Both the position numbers and the translations under genes were made by a program. Of a DNA stretch of 64,000 nt, positions 8,076-16,453 are shown one piece after another. The notes under the pieces are model-generated. The model did not search any database and had not been told where the DNA came from. It worked only from the letters and a program-made list of their open reading frames with translations. The number at the start of each line of letters is the position of its first letter. Within the stretch, counting starts at the first letter, position 1. The stretch lies in contig NZ_CP122960.1 of the NCBI RefSeq assembly GCF_029854195.1, positions 2,858,001-2,922,000 of the forward strand, written 5' to 3'. Origin of the DNA: Amylibacter sp. IMCC11727. GTDB lineage: Bacteria; Pseudomonadota; Alphaproteobacteria; Rhodobacterales; Rhodobacteraceae.

Positions 8076-8116
8076 TTAAAAGTGCTTTCGTAATGAGGGC
8101 ACCTAAACGGCAATAA

Positions 8117-8428
8117 TTAATCTCCATCGCCACCGTCACCGTCACCGCCCTCTGAATTATAGCCATCTTCTTCGTTTTTGAACACAATCTCAGCAGCGGT
8201 GGGATCTTGTCTTCGATAAATCAAATAGATCAGATGACTAAATCCAAACCAACCACAAATAAGCGCGACCCATAAAAAAGTGCTTTGCCAGATTGCAACT
8301 GGGATGACGAGCAAACCAAATACAGGCCATCTCGCATACATGGCTAAAACGACCCAATCAGGTTCTTTCACATCCGCACGCCGAACGCCGTCTTGATTAA
8401 CTCTTGGTGGGATCAATCGCTCACCCAT
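8117..8428 (-). CDS. 103-residue membrane protein with Gly/Asp tail
   Basis: The protein has an N-terminal cytoplasmic segment, two hydrophobic helices around residues 27-46 and 50-70, and an acidic tail ending in a GGDGDGGDGD repeat. The ATG at 8428 overlaps the stop of the coiled-coil gene (TGATG), so the two are translationally coupled. An in-frame TTG one codon upstream is the alternative start. No family is recognised. Its place in the cluster suggests a membrane partner for the coiled-coil protein. Confidence 0.6.
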   Translation of the reverse strand: MGERLIPPRVNQDGVRRADVKEPDWVVLAMYARWPVFGLLVIPVAIWQSTFLWVALICGWFGFSHLIYLIYRRQDPTAAEIVFKNEEDGYNSEGGDGDGGDGD

Positions 8429-9501
8429 CAAGCCCCATACAGGTTCTTGTCGTGCTTCTCGACGATCTTCTCAAACCGCCGCGCGAACCGCTCGTCTGAC
8501 TTGGCTTTTTCTTCCAGAACCTTGCGCGCGAACACCATATGGTCTTCGTGCTTTTCCATCATTTCAGCCATACGCTGGTTCGTTGCCGAGCCAATCGCCG
8601 CCATCGCTGTTTGCGCTTCTTGGTCCGTTTGCACACCGATCTCGTTGATCTTATGCGCCACGTCTTGCTGTTGTGCCGTTTTCAAGGATTTCGTCAGCGC
8701 ATCATACAGAACAACCCGTTGCTTTGTGTCTGTCTGCAGCTTGTTGATCAGCACCATCTGCGTGGCCGCTTGGTTCTGCAAACTATCGACCCAGGATTTG
8801 CCCTTCTCGATATACCGTTCCAACGTCTGGGAATTGGCCAGCTTCACTTGCTCGGCCTGTGCCAGTTCGTTGTATTTCGCGTTCATTTCGGCAAGCTGGC
8901 TTTCCAGCTTGGTGCGTGCAGCCGCATCTTGTTCCACGGAAATCTTGTTTTCCAGTTCAATGATGCTTGGATCCATGGCCAGCAAATCTGCCTTGATCTG
9001 CTCCAACTCGCCCACAGCGGTTTCGCGCTCCACCAGAGTTTCCTGCAAGTTGCCTTCAACCCGTGTCTTATGCTCGTTCAGCACCGCCAACTGACCCTGC
9101 AACAGGTTCACAATCACATCGGATTTCGAAATCAAATCCTGCAACTTATCGTCAATGCTGGCCGTGCGCATCCGTTCTTGGCGCAGGCTTTCGGACCGCG
9201 CTGACGAAAAGATACCAACAAAGGTTTCCCAGCCCGTTTTGGACCGCATCGCATCAAAGTCCTGCGAAAACGCGGAGGTTACATCATCCAAACCCATGAT
9301 CAGTTCTGCAATGTTTGCATTCATCGCATCTGAATGCGCATGCACATCATCAAGGCTCGCATTTTCGATATCAATGGAAATATCCGCCGTCCCGATCTTG
9401 TCACGGGCCGTTTCAATTTTACTGGTGAGTTCTGCGATTTTGGACTGCGCCGCCTCCACCTGAGCCTGAGATTCTCTAATTTGCGCGTCAAAATCCGCCA
9501 T
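8428..9501 (-). CDS. Long coiled-coil protein, first gene of the AAA+ cluster
   Basis: This 357-residue protein is almost wholly helical and charged. Heptad stretches are visible at residues 5-45 (IRESQAQVEAAQSKIAEL), about 130-235 and 285-350. It has no signal peptide or membrane segment. The layout loosely recalls TelA-like or PspA-like stress proteins, but no diagnostic motif supports either. It is the first gene of the leftward cluster, with AAAGGGAAC before the ATG and a free upstream region shared with gabD. It is a plausible scaffold or filament-forming component. Confidence 0.7.
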   Translation of the reverse strand: MADFDAQIRESQAQVEAAQSKIAELTSKIETARDKIGTADISIDIENASLDDVHAHSDAMNANIAELIMGLDDVTSAFSQDFDAMRSKTGWETFVGIFSSARSESLRQERMRTASIDDKLQDLISKSDVIVNLLQGQLAVLNEHKTRVEGNLQETLVERETAVGELEQIKADLLAMDPSIIELENKISVEQDAAARTKLESQLAEMNAKYNELAQAEQVKLANSQTLERYIEKGKSWVDSLQNQAATQMVLINKLQTDTKQRVVLYDALTKSLKTAQQQDVAHKINEIGVQTDQEAQTAMAAIGSATNQRMAEMMEKHEDHMVFARKVLEEKAKSDERFARRFEKIVEKHDKNLYGA

Positions 9502-9712
9502 GAACGTTCCCTTTCGAAATTTCGTTTTGTTTCCTCATATATAGGCACACAATTCGGAATATTTAATACCTAACTACTGCAATTGTTGCATTCAGCTGTG
9601 ATTTTCTTGGCAATTTCAACTCCATAAGGATGGAATGACGCGGTTCCCTTGCCCTAGGGGCCGTTTCTGTGTCAGGACTGCGCCAAATTCTTCACCCGAA
9701 CGGAGCCACACC

Positions 9713-11188
9713 ATGCTGACGACAACTGACCTGAAAAACCTTCTGAACGATCCAACACTGCTGTGTGACAAGGCCCTTGTTGCAGGGGAATGGATCGACG
9801 CGGACAGCGGTGAAACCTTTGAGGTGAAAAACCCAGCCCGCGGTGATGTGCTGACCACTTTGCCAGACCTCGGCGTTGCCGAAACCCGCCGCGCGATTGA
9901 GGCTGCGGAAGCAAGCCAAAAAGCATGGGCCGCGCGCACAGGCAAAGACCGCGCTGCGATCCTGCGCAAATGGAACGATCTGATGATCGAAAATGCCGAT
10001 GATCTGGGCATGATCCTGACCGCAGAAATGGGCAAACCCCTTGGCGAAGGCAAAGGCGAAATCCTCTACGGTGCGTCTTTCATCGAATGGTTCGCAGAAG
10101 AGGCAAAACGCGTTTATGGCGAAACCATTCCAGGCCACCAGCCGGACAAACGTATCACGGTTTTGAAACAACCCGTTGGTGTTGTGGCATCCATTACGCC
10201 GTGGAATTTCCCCAACGCCATGATCGCACGCAAGGTGGCCCCAGCTCTCGCAGTTGGCTGCACATTCGTGGCACGCCCTGCCAAAGAAACTCCGCTGTCC
10301 GCTCTTGCCATGGCGCTATTGGCTGAACGGGCTGGCGTACCCGCAGGCGTGTTCTCTGTTATCACAAACTCCCGCGCTTCCATCATCGGCAAAGAATTCT
10401 GCGACAACCCAATCGTGCGCAAACTCACCTTTACAGGCTCCACCGAAGTGGGCCGCATCCTGATGGAACAGGCCGCGGGCCAGATCATGAAAACCTCTAT
10501 GGAACTCGGCGGCAATGCCCCATTCATCGTGTTTGATGATGCAGACCTCGACAAAGCGGTCGAAGGCGCAATGATCTCAAAATACCGCAACAACGGCCAA
10601 ACCTGCGTCTGTGCAAACCGCATTTACGTGCAAGCGGGCGTTTACGATGCTTTCGCAGAAAAGCTCGCCGCCGCAGTGTCTGCCATGAACATTGGCGATG
10701 GCCTTGAAGATGGGGTCACAGTTGGCCCACTAATTTCCATGGATGCTGTTGAAAAAGTCGAAGAACACATCGCCGACGCCACAGCCAAAGGCGCAAAGAT
10801 CATGGCAGGCGGCAACCGTCACAACCTCGGCGGCACGTTTTTTGAGCCAACGATCCTCACGGGTGTCACATCCGACATGATGGTCACAAACGACGAAACA
10901 TTCGGCCCCGTTGCGCCCCTGTTCAAATTCGACACCGAAGAAGAAGTCGTTGCAGCCGCCAACGACACGATCTTTGGCCTCGCCTCTTATTTCTACTCCA
11001 ACGACCTGTCCCGCGTTCACCGCGTACAAGAGGCACTGGAATACGGCATGGTCGGCGTGAACACGGGCCTGATTTCAACAGAAGTCGCCCCATTTGGCGG
11101 CATCAAACAATCCGGCATCGGCCGCGAAGGGTCTTCTCACGGGACAGAAGATTATCTGGAAATGAAGTATATTTGTACAAGTATCTAA
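9713..11188 (+). CDS. gabD: NAD(P)-dependent succinate-semialdehyde dehydrogenase
   Basis: This is a 491-residue aldehyde dehydrogenase of the succinate-semialdehyde type, oxidising succinate semialdehyde to succinate in GABA breakdown. The catalytic Cys298 (GQTCVCANR) and the general-base Glu264 (MELGGN) are present, as are the cofactor motif TPWNFPNAM and the subfamily features ARPAKETPL and GGIKQSGIGREGS. The ATG at 9713 follows GGAG and gives the family-typical length; a longer frame from 9635 adds an unlikely extension. It is divergent from the coiled-coil gene and followed by a hairpin. Confidence 0.93.
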   Translation: MLTTTDLKNLLNDPTLLCDKALVAGEWIDADSGETFEVKNPARGDVLTTLPDLGVAETRRAIEAAEASQKAWAARTGKDRAAILRKWNDLMIENADDLGMILTAEMGKPLGEGKGEILYGASFIEWFAEEAKRVYGETIPGHQPDKRITVLKQPVGVVASITPWNFPNAMIARKVAPALAVGCTFVARPAKETPLSALAMALLAERAGVPAGVFSVITNSRASIIGKEFCDNPIVRKLTFTGSTEVGRILMEQAAGQIMKTSMELGGNAPFIVFDDADLDKAVEGAMISKYRNNGQTCVCANRIYVQAGVYDAFAEKLAAAVSAMNIGDGLEDGVTVGPLISMDAVEKVEEHIADATAKGAKIMAGGNRHNLGGTFFEPTILTGVTSDMMVTNDETFGPVAPLFKFDTEEEVVAAANDTIFGLASYFYSNDLSRVHRVQEALEYGMVGVNTGLISTEVAPFGGIKQSGIGREGSSHGTEDYLEMKYICTSI

Positions 11189-11285
11189 GGGCTTGCACCG
11201 CAAGCCCTCGCCTCGCCAAGACTTTGCTTGCAAAGTCTGAGAGAGGCCGAAGCTGCGTAAAAAGATCCATCTCAAATAAAATTCC

Positions 11286-11315
11286 AAAGGGCGCCAACAC
11301 TAGGCGCTCTTTCCC
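11286..11315 (+). terminator. Likely terminator of gabD
   Basis: The stem arms AAAGGGCGCC (11286-11295) and GGCGCTCTTT (11303-11312, one G-T pair) are followed by pyrimidines. Two further hairpins lie between it and the stop: GGGCTTGC/GCAAGCCC (11189-11207) and GACTTTGC/GCAAAGTC (11220-11237). Confidence 0.6.
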
Positions 11316-11392
11316 ATTCTCACCCCACACAAACGTGATTTGCCCCACACGCCCGTTCGCGCCACCGTGTCCCAAACATCAGGGGACCCGTC

Positions 11393-11884
11393 ATGGCCAA
11401 ACGACGCAGCAAATCCAACCGCGCGAAATCCACCTATAAGTCCGAGATCAAAGCCACCGACCAAAAGAAACGCAAAACCCTCCGCCTCTTGCGCAACCTC
11501 GCCATCGCGACCCCTGTCGTGGGCGTCGCTGGGTTTTTCTCGGTCAAATCCGTTCAAGCCACCATCTGCGAAGCAGACCTCACCAAGGTCGGCAAAGGCG
11601 TCCCGTCAATCGTGCAAATCCACGACCCGAATTGCCAGCTGTGCGCGGCCCTGCAAAACCAATCCCGCCGTGCGCTCAAATCCTTTGAAAAGGACAGCTA
11701 CCGCTTCCTCGTGGCCAACATCCGCACCGACGACGGCAGCGCCTTTGCCGCAAAATACCGCGTTCCCCATGTGACCCTCTTACTCTTCGACAAAAAAGGG
11801 GGAATGACCCAAGTGGTGCGCGGCCCCATCGACCAAGACGCCCTCGAAAACATCCTCAGCGCGCATATGAAACGCTACGGCTAA
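11393..11884 (+). CDS. Membrane-anchored thioredoxin-like protein
   Basis: This 163-residue protein has a very basic N-terminus (MAKRRSKSNRAKS), one transmembrane helix near residues 37-55, and a periplasmic thioredoxin-like domain with CQLC (DPNCQLCAAL, near residue 80) at the active-site position. The cis-Pro position is matched by YRVPHVTLLLF. It probably exchanges thiols or acts as a periplasmic disulfide or haem-related redox factor; the partner is unknown. It ends convergently, about 27 bp from the YeeE/YedE transporter gene. Confidence 0.75.
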   Translation: MAKRRSKSNRAKSTYKSEIKATDQKKRKTLRLLRNLAIATPVVGVAGFFSVKSVQATICEADLTKVGKGVPSIVQIHDPNCQLCAALQNQSRRALKSFEKDSYRFLVANIRTDDGSAFAAKYRVPHVTLLLFDKKGGMTQVVRGPIDQDALENILSAHMKRYG

Positions 11885-11910
11885 CGCCTGTCATCTAGGC
11901 GCGATTAGGC

Positions 11911-12852
11911 TTAGTGTTCCGTTTCCAGAAGGGTCCACCCTAACGCCCGATACAAAGCACTGTGTCCCGCAATCAAAATGGCCACAACGCCAACCATACC
12001 GAAATACGCGACAAACCCGTGCAGCGCCATGCTCGGCATAACCCACAGCAGCAATGTATCATTGCCGCTTTGAACAAAAATCGCGCCAATCCCCATCAGC
12101 AGACCGCCACAAAAATTCATCACACTGAGCCGCAATCCACCCATCTTAATCTTGAATTTCTGGTTAAAAACGGATGACAAAACCGCCCCGACAAACAGCG
12201 CTAAGACAGACAGCTCAAACACCAAATCAGGCGTCGTTCCCGCCCCACTGACAAAGCGACCGATCAGCGCCTCATAACTCCAGTCGGCTTTTGTCACGAA
12301 CAAAAGCGTCGCCGCGACCCCCATCACAACAAGGGCAAAGATCGTCTGCTGACGGCGACGATACAGCCGAATACAGCTCCATATCCCGAGGGCCAAAAAC
12401 ATGCCCAAAAGGACCCAATACAGCCAATCATCCTCCATCGTCAGCCGCACACCACGCGGCAACGGCTCCAACGCTGGAAGCCCTTGATGCACGTTAAGCG
12501 TCCGCGCCGCCGCAAGGCCGAGGAACGTAAAGATGAAAGACAGCTTCCCACTGCTGATCCGCCCGACAGACCCGATGAAACATCCCCCGTTGAGCCATGC
12601 GCCCAATCCCATAACGCCAACACCAATCAAAAGCGTCGATGTCAAACCACTGGCATTTGGCAAATTCAGCGGCATGTTGGAAAAACCAGCCAAAACAAAC
12701 AAGGTAATCGCCGCCCAACTGGACGCCACAAGGATCCCCAACAGCCAATCAATCCGCCGCCGCATTACCAAACGTTCCGTGGCCGCCACCGTGCAGGTGC
12801 TGGCCCGTGACAAGGCAAATCCGAGGATGAAAGCAAAGATAATTGTGAACAT
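11911..12852 (-). CDS. YeeE/YedE family membrane transporter (thiosulfate/sulfur)
   Basis: This 313-residue polytopic protein has about nine hydrophobic segments. The YeeE/YedE signature appears as SRASTCTVAATERLV near residue 15 and GAWLNGGCFIGSVGRISSG near residue 85, both with the conserved cysteines thought to pass sulfur species. Characterised relatives import thiosulfate (TsuA). The C-terminal half repeats the pattern less strictly (NFCGGLLMGIGAIFVQSGNDTLLLW), as is usual for this internally duplicated family. It starts divergently from the ECF sigma gene. Confidence 0.85.
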   Translation of the reverse strand: MFTIIFAFILGFALSRASTCTVAATERLVMRRRIDWLLGILVASSWAAITLFVLAGFSNMPLNLPNASGLTSTLLIGVGVMGLGAWLNGGCFIGSVGRISSGKLSFIFTFLGLAAARTLNVHQGLPALEPLPRGVRLTMEDDWLYWVLLGMFLALGIWSCIRLYRRRQQTIFALVVMGVAATLLFVTKADWSYEALIGRFVSGAGTTPDLVFELSVLALFVGAVLSSVFNQKFKIKMGGLRLSVMNFCGGLLMGIGAIFVQSGNDTLLLWVMPSMALHGFVAYFGMVGVVAILIAGHSALYRALGWTLLETEH

Positions 12853-12988
12853 TCAGAACAAACTCTCAACAACGCGCTGCCAACACTAGGCCAAACCACG
12901 CGCACATTTAGCAACACCAAGATGGGATTTTCACAAAAAAGTTCGCGACGCGCCAAGGATTGCCATTTACCGCGCGTCTAACCACATT

Positions 12989-13537
12989 ATGCGGATGGAA
13001 ACGAGCGACGAAAATTTGGTCACATTGGCCCAAACAGGGGACGCGGCGGCGTTCTCTGCGCTGATTTCGCGTCACTACGACCTGATCCACCGCATTGGTT
13101 TTCGTGTGCTGGGGTCCCAAACCGAAGCACAGGACATGACCCAAGACCTCTGCCTCGCGCTCGCCACCAAGATCACATCATTTCGCGCAGACGCAAAATT
13201 CACCACTTGGCTCTACCGCGTTGCCATTAACGCGGCCCGCGACAGATTGCGAAAACGCAAAACCCGCCAAAAAGCCACCGAAGGCTGGGGCGACTTTGAA
13301 TTAAACAGCCGCGCCGCAGAAGCCGAAAATCGGGCCCAGCTTGACTGGCTCAACCAAGCCATGGCCACCCTGCCCAAAGACCTGCGCGAAACCGTTGCCC
13401 TTGTTTTGGGCGAAGATCTGACCCACGACGCCGCCGCAACCATCCTCAACATCTCGCCCGGAACCGTCAGTTGGCGCATGTCAGAGGTGAAAAAACACCT
13501 CCGTGCGCTCGCCCAGAAAGAGGAGCTCATCCAATGA
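12989..13537 (+). CDS. ECF-type RNA polymerase sigma factor
   Basis: This 182-residue sigma-70 relative has region 2 (residues about 12-80, with AQDMTQDLCLALATKI and FTTWLYRVAINAARDRLRK) and region 4 (about 120-175, LPKDLRETVALVLGEDLTHDAAATILNISPGTVSWRMSEVKKHL). Sigma factors of this class redirect RNA polymerase to stress genes. An ATG at 12995 is an equally possible start. Its stop overlaps the next start by four bases (ATGA at 13534-13537), so it is co-translated with a membrane vWA protein that probably regulates it. Confidence 0.92.
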   Translation: MRMETSDENLVTLAQTGDAAAFSALISRHYDLIHRIGFRVLGSQTEAQDMTQDLCLALATKITSFRADAKFTTWLYRVAINAARDRLRKRKTRQKATEGWGDFELNSRAAEAENRAQLDWLNQAMATLPKDLRETVALVLGEDLTHDAAATILNISPGTVSWRMSEVKKHLRALAQKEELIQ

Positions 13538-15600
13538 ATGACCTCGAAAAACTCCAAGCCGCCTTGCGCGATGCCTCCCCTGCTCCAGATGCAGATGCCA
13601 AAGCCGAAGCCCTGCGCATGGCCGCAGAAAATTTCGCGCGTATCCAAGAAAGCCAATCCGCTGCACGTCCCATGTCCGAAGCCCCAACATCGGGGTCCCT
13701 CTGGAAAAGGACCACAGCTATGTTCACATTCTCAAACCTCCGCCCAGTGCTTTATGCCACCTCTTGCCTTGTTGTTGCAGGAGCCGTTTTCGTGGCCTAT
13801 GACCCGTTCAACGACAACGGACCAGCGATTTATGATGCGGATTTGTCTTCGGATGAAACCGTGCTTGGCGAACCCGAACCTGCAATTGTCTTAGAAATTG
13901 AAGAAAGCACGGTTCAGAACCGCTTGCGGGCCGAACCAAAAGCGGAAACTCGATCTACGCAAGACGCAACTAAGAAGGCTGCGACCGCTGGCAACCTTCA
14001 ACAATCCATGGCTCAAAATCCCCAAACTGCTCACCGTGATCTTGAAAATGAGGGGCAACTGTACAGTAGCACCACAAAGCCGAAAATGCGGACACAACCA
14101 GGGGCTTTGAAAGGGGTTAGACTAAAGTCATACAGCGGGGATGCGTCACATCAGAAAAAACCTTTGGCGATGACTGCCCCACAAGACGACGCCATCATCG
14201 CGCCGCAACCCAACAATGACCAATTCACAGCCGCACCGGAAAACCCCGTCAAAGTCACGGCGGAATCCCCCGTTTCAACCTTTTCCATCGACGTGGACAC
14301 GGCCTCCTATGCTTACGTCCGCTCAACCTTGCTGAACGGTGGACAATTGCGCCCTGATGCTGTGCGGATCGAGGAAATGATCAATTATTTCCCCTACGAT
14401 TATGCCGCCCCCGCCGCCACATCCGATGTGCCGTTTTCCACCGATATCAGCGTGACGAAAACACCGTGGAACGCGGATACAAACCTCGTGCGCATCGCAA
14501 TCCAAGGCAAAAAACCAGCCATCGAGGACCGTCCACCGCTGAACCTCGTGTTCCTGATCGACACGTCAGGCTCCATGCAGGACGCGAACAAACTGCCCTT
14601 GTTAAAACAGTCCTTCGCGCTGATGCTCACCGAACTGCGCCCAACGGATCAGGTGGCAATCGTCACCTATGCAGGGTCGGCTGGGACGGTTCTGGAACCC
14701 ACCAATGCGGGCGACACCGCCACAATCCTAAACGCGCTTGATTCGCTCAATGCGGGCGGGTCCACCGCAGGGGGCGCGGGGCTTCGCGCCGCTTATGCGC
14801 TTGCGGATCAAATGAAAGCAGAGGGTGAAATCTCTCGCGTTCTGCTCGCAACCGATGGCGATTTTAACGTGGGCATTAACAATCCCAACGATCTGAAAAC
14901 CGCGATTGAAAAGAACCGTGACAGCGGCACATATCTGTCTGTTCTTGGCTTTGGCCGTGGCAATTACCGCGATGACATGATGCAAACTCTGGCGCAAAAC
15001 GGCAACGGAACCGCCGCTTATATCGACACATTGGCCGAGGCGCAGAAAACCCTTGTCGACAATCTGTCTGGCGCGCTGTTCCCCATCGCAAATGACGTAA
15101 AAATTCAGGTGGAGTTCAACCCCGCCACAATCGCTGAATACCGCCTGATCGGCTATGAAACCCGCGCCCTTAACCGCGAAGATTTCAACAACGATGCGGT
15201 GGATGCTGGCGATATCGGCGCGGGCCATCAGGTCACTGCGCTCTACGAAGTTACCCCCGTCGGCTCCCCCGCGATCCTCAACGATCCTTTGCGGTATGCC
15301 GCCGATACGGCCGCTTCGGACTCCTCCGAACTTGGCTTTTTTAAACTGCGCTACAAAACCCCTGGGGCCGCAGAAAGTCAGCTCATTACCACCCCGATCA
15401 GTCGATCCGACACGCCTGCAAACACAGGTTTCGCCGCAGCTATTGCCGGGTTTGGCCAACTGCTCAAAGGATCCAAATACACCAATTCTTGGACCTTAGG
15501 CGATGCCATTACGCTGGCGTCAGAAACGAAAGGCACAGACCCTTATGGCTACCGCGCCGAAGCAATCCGTCTGATGAAACTCGCCAAAGCACGGAAATAA
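13534..15600 (+). CDS. vWA-domain membrane protein (YfbK-like) coupled to the ECF sigma factor
   Basis: This is a 688-residue protein. The N-terminal 65 residues are cytoplasmic and resemble an anti-sigma segment by position. One transmembrane helix lies near residues 70-90. A variable Ser/Thr/Pro-rich linker follows, then the YfbK-type domain (FSIDVDTASYAYVRSTLL near residue 250), then a von Willebrand A domain with the metal-site motif DTSGS near 342-346 and TDGDFNVG near 443. The arrangement suggests an envelope sensor that holds or releases the sigma factor. That is inference; the vWA assignment is secure. Confidence 0.88.
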   Translation: MNDLEKLQAALRDASPAPDADAKAEALRMAAENFARIQESQSAARPMSEAPTSGSLWKRTTAMFTFSNLRPVLYATSCLVVAGAVFVAYDPFNDNGPAIYDADLSSDETVLGEPEPAIVLEIEESTVQNRLRAEPKAETRSTQDATKKAATAGNLQQSMAQNPQTAHRDLENEGQLYSSTTKPKMRTQPGALKGVRLKSYSGDASHQKKPLAMTAPQDDAIIAPQPNNDQFTAAPENPVKVTAESPVSTFSIDVDTASYAYVRSTLLNGGQLRPDAVRIEEMINYFPYDYAAPAATSDVPFSTDISVTKTPWNADTNLVRIAIQGKKPAIEDRPPLNLVFLIDTSGSMQDANKLPLLKQSFALMLTELRPTDQVAIVTYAGSAGTVLEPTNAGDTATILNALDSLNAGGSTAGGAGLRAAYALADQMKAEGEISRVLLATDGDFNVGINNPNDLKTAIEKNRDSGTYLSVLGFGRGNYRDDMMQTLAQNGNGTAAYIDTLAEAQKTLVDNLSGALFPIANDVKIQVEFNPATIAEYRLIGYETRALNREDFNNDAVDAGDIGAGHQVTALYEVTPVGSPAILNDPLRYAADTAASDSSELGFFKLRYKTPGAAESQLITTPISRSDTPANTGFAAAIAGFGQLLKGSKYTNSWTLGDAITLASETKGTDPYGYRAEAIRLMKLAKARK

Positions 15601-15606
15601 ACCCGC

Positions 15607-15629
15607 CTTCTTTTGGCAAAAAATATCCG
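15607..15629 (+). repeat. Dispersed intergenic repeat, copy 2 (short)
   Basis: TTCTTTTGGC followed by AAAAATATCCGCG. The G-rich hairpin part of the other copies is missing; a separate terminator hairpin follows 40 bp later. Confidence 0.5.
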
Positions 15630-15668
15630 CGACGCAGGCATTCCAATTTTTATGTCCTCACAAACGCC

Positions 15669-15698
15669 AACCCCCGCCGCATTTGCGTCGGGGGTTCT
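15669..15698 (+). terminator. Terminator downstream of the vWA gene
   Basis: The outer stem AACCCCCG/CGGGGGTT (15669-15676, 15689-15696) has an inner CGC/GCG and a short loop, followed by TTCTGTC. It matches the direction of the gene ending at 15600. Confidence 0.7.
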
Positions 15699-15829
15699 GT
15701 CAAAACAGGTCGCGCGCTCAGGTAGGGGAAACTCAGGGCACAGCGACGGCTCGGCCAGCCGATAAGGGACAGCGGCTGGAACATGGCGCCTCAAAAGGGG
15801 AGGTACGAGGCGCCAATTCTGTGTGTGAT

Positions 15830-16318
15830 TTACGCTGTGGCTTTGGCCTTAGCGACTTTCTTGGCTGGTTTTGCCTCGATCGTTTTGCTCGCATCCGCAA
15901 TCTCGATGCGGCGCGGCTTCAACGCTTCAGGGACTTCACGAACCAAGTCCACGTGCAAGATGCCGTTTTCTGTGGTCGCACCAACTGCACGCACGTGATC
16001 GGCCAAATGGAACCGTTTTTCGAACGTGCGCGAGGCGATTCCACGGTGCAAATACGTCACCTCTTCTGTGGTCTCTGCTTCGGCTTTCTTGGCGGAAATC
16101 ACCAACTGGCCTTCGCGCATTTCAATGGTCAATTCGTCATCGGAAAACCCAGCAACAGCTACCGAAATACGATAGTCGTTTTCGTCTGTTTTCTCGATGT
16201 TGTATGGGGGATAGCCGTTTGTGTTTACATCAACCGACATGGCGCGATCCAACATGGACGCAAGACGGTCAAAACCAACAGTGGAACGGTATAGGGGTGC
16301 AAAATCATAAGTTCGCAT
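15830..16318 (-). CDS. Small heat-shock protein, Hsp20/IbpA type
   Basis: This 162-residue alpha-crystallin-type chaperone holds unfolding proteins without ATP. The crystallin domain runs from about residue 36 (YPPYNIEKTDENDYRISVAV) to 135, with ELTIEMREGQLVISAKK and YLHRGIASRTFEKRFHL, and ends in GILHVDLVREVPEALKPRRIEI with the I-x-I-type tail. A Lys/Ala-rich extension closes the protein. The ATG at 16318 follows AGGAGG. A sigma-32-like promoter lies about 105 bp upstream. Confidence 0.93.
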   Translation of the reverse strand: MRTYDFAPLYRSTVGFDRLASMLDRAMSVDVNTNGYPPYNIEKTDENDYRISVAVAGFSDDELTIEMREGQLVISAKKAEAETTEEVTYLHRGIASRTFEKRFHLADHVRAVGATTENGILHVDLVREVPEALKPRRIEIADASKTIEAKPAKKVAKAKATA

Positions 16319-16421
16319 GAGCAAACATCCTCCTTAAGAAGCGATATTTAGATACGGCCTTCCATCATGGACAGACCTGAGTTTTAGTCACCAGACCCCT
16401 TCATGGGCATCCAGTACTAGG

Positions 16422-16452
16422 TAATCTAGGAACACCCAAATGGGGTTTCAAG
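16422..16452 (-). promoter_or_regulatory. Putative sigma-32 (RpoH) promoter of the hsp20 gene
   Basis: On the minus strand CTTGAAA (16446-16452) is followed, counting 18 nt after CTTG, by CCTAGATTA (16422-16430). Known alphaproteobacterial RpoH promoters have CTTG and CYTATNT at 17-18 nt spacing. The fit is good at -35 and one base off at -10. Confidence 0.6.
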
Positions 16453-16453
16453 A

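Noticed and set aside
7747..8081. CRISPR-like or multi-copy repeat array
   Set aside because: There are only two copies, and they match the start of a gene rather than short palindromic units with regular spacers.
8428..9501. Firm TelA or PspA family assignment of the coiled-coil protein
   Set aside because: Only the helical, charged character is shared. No family-specific motif is visible, so I left it unassigned.
14728..15459. A 243-residue minus-strand frame within the vWA gene
   Set aside because: It is antisense to a well-supported domain protein and shows no domain.
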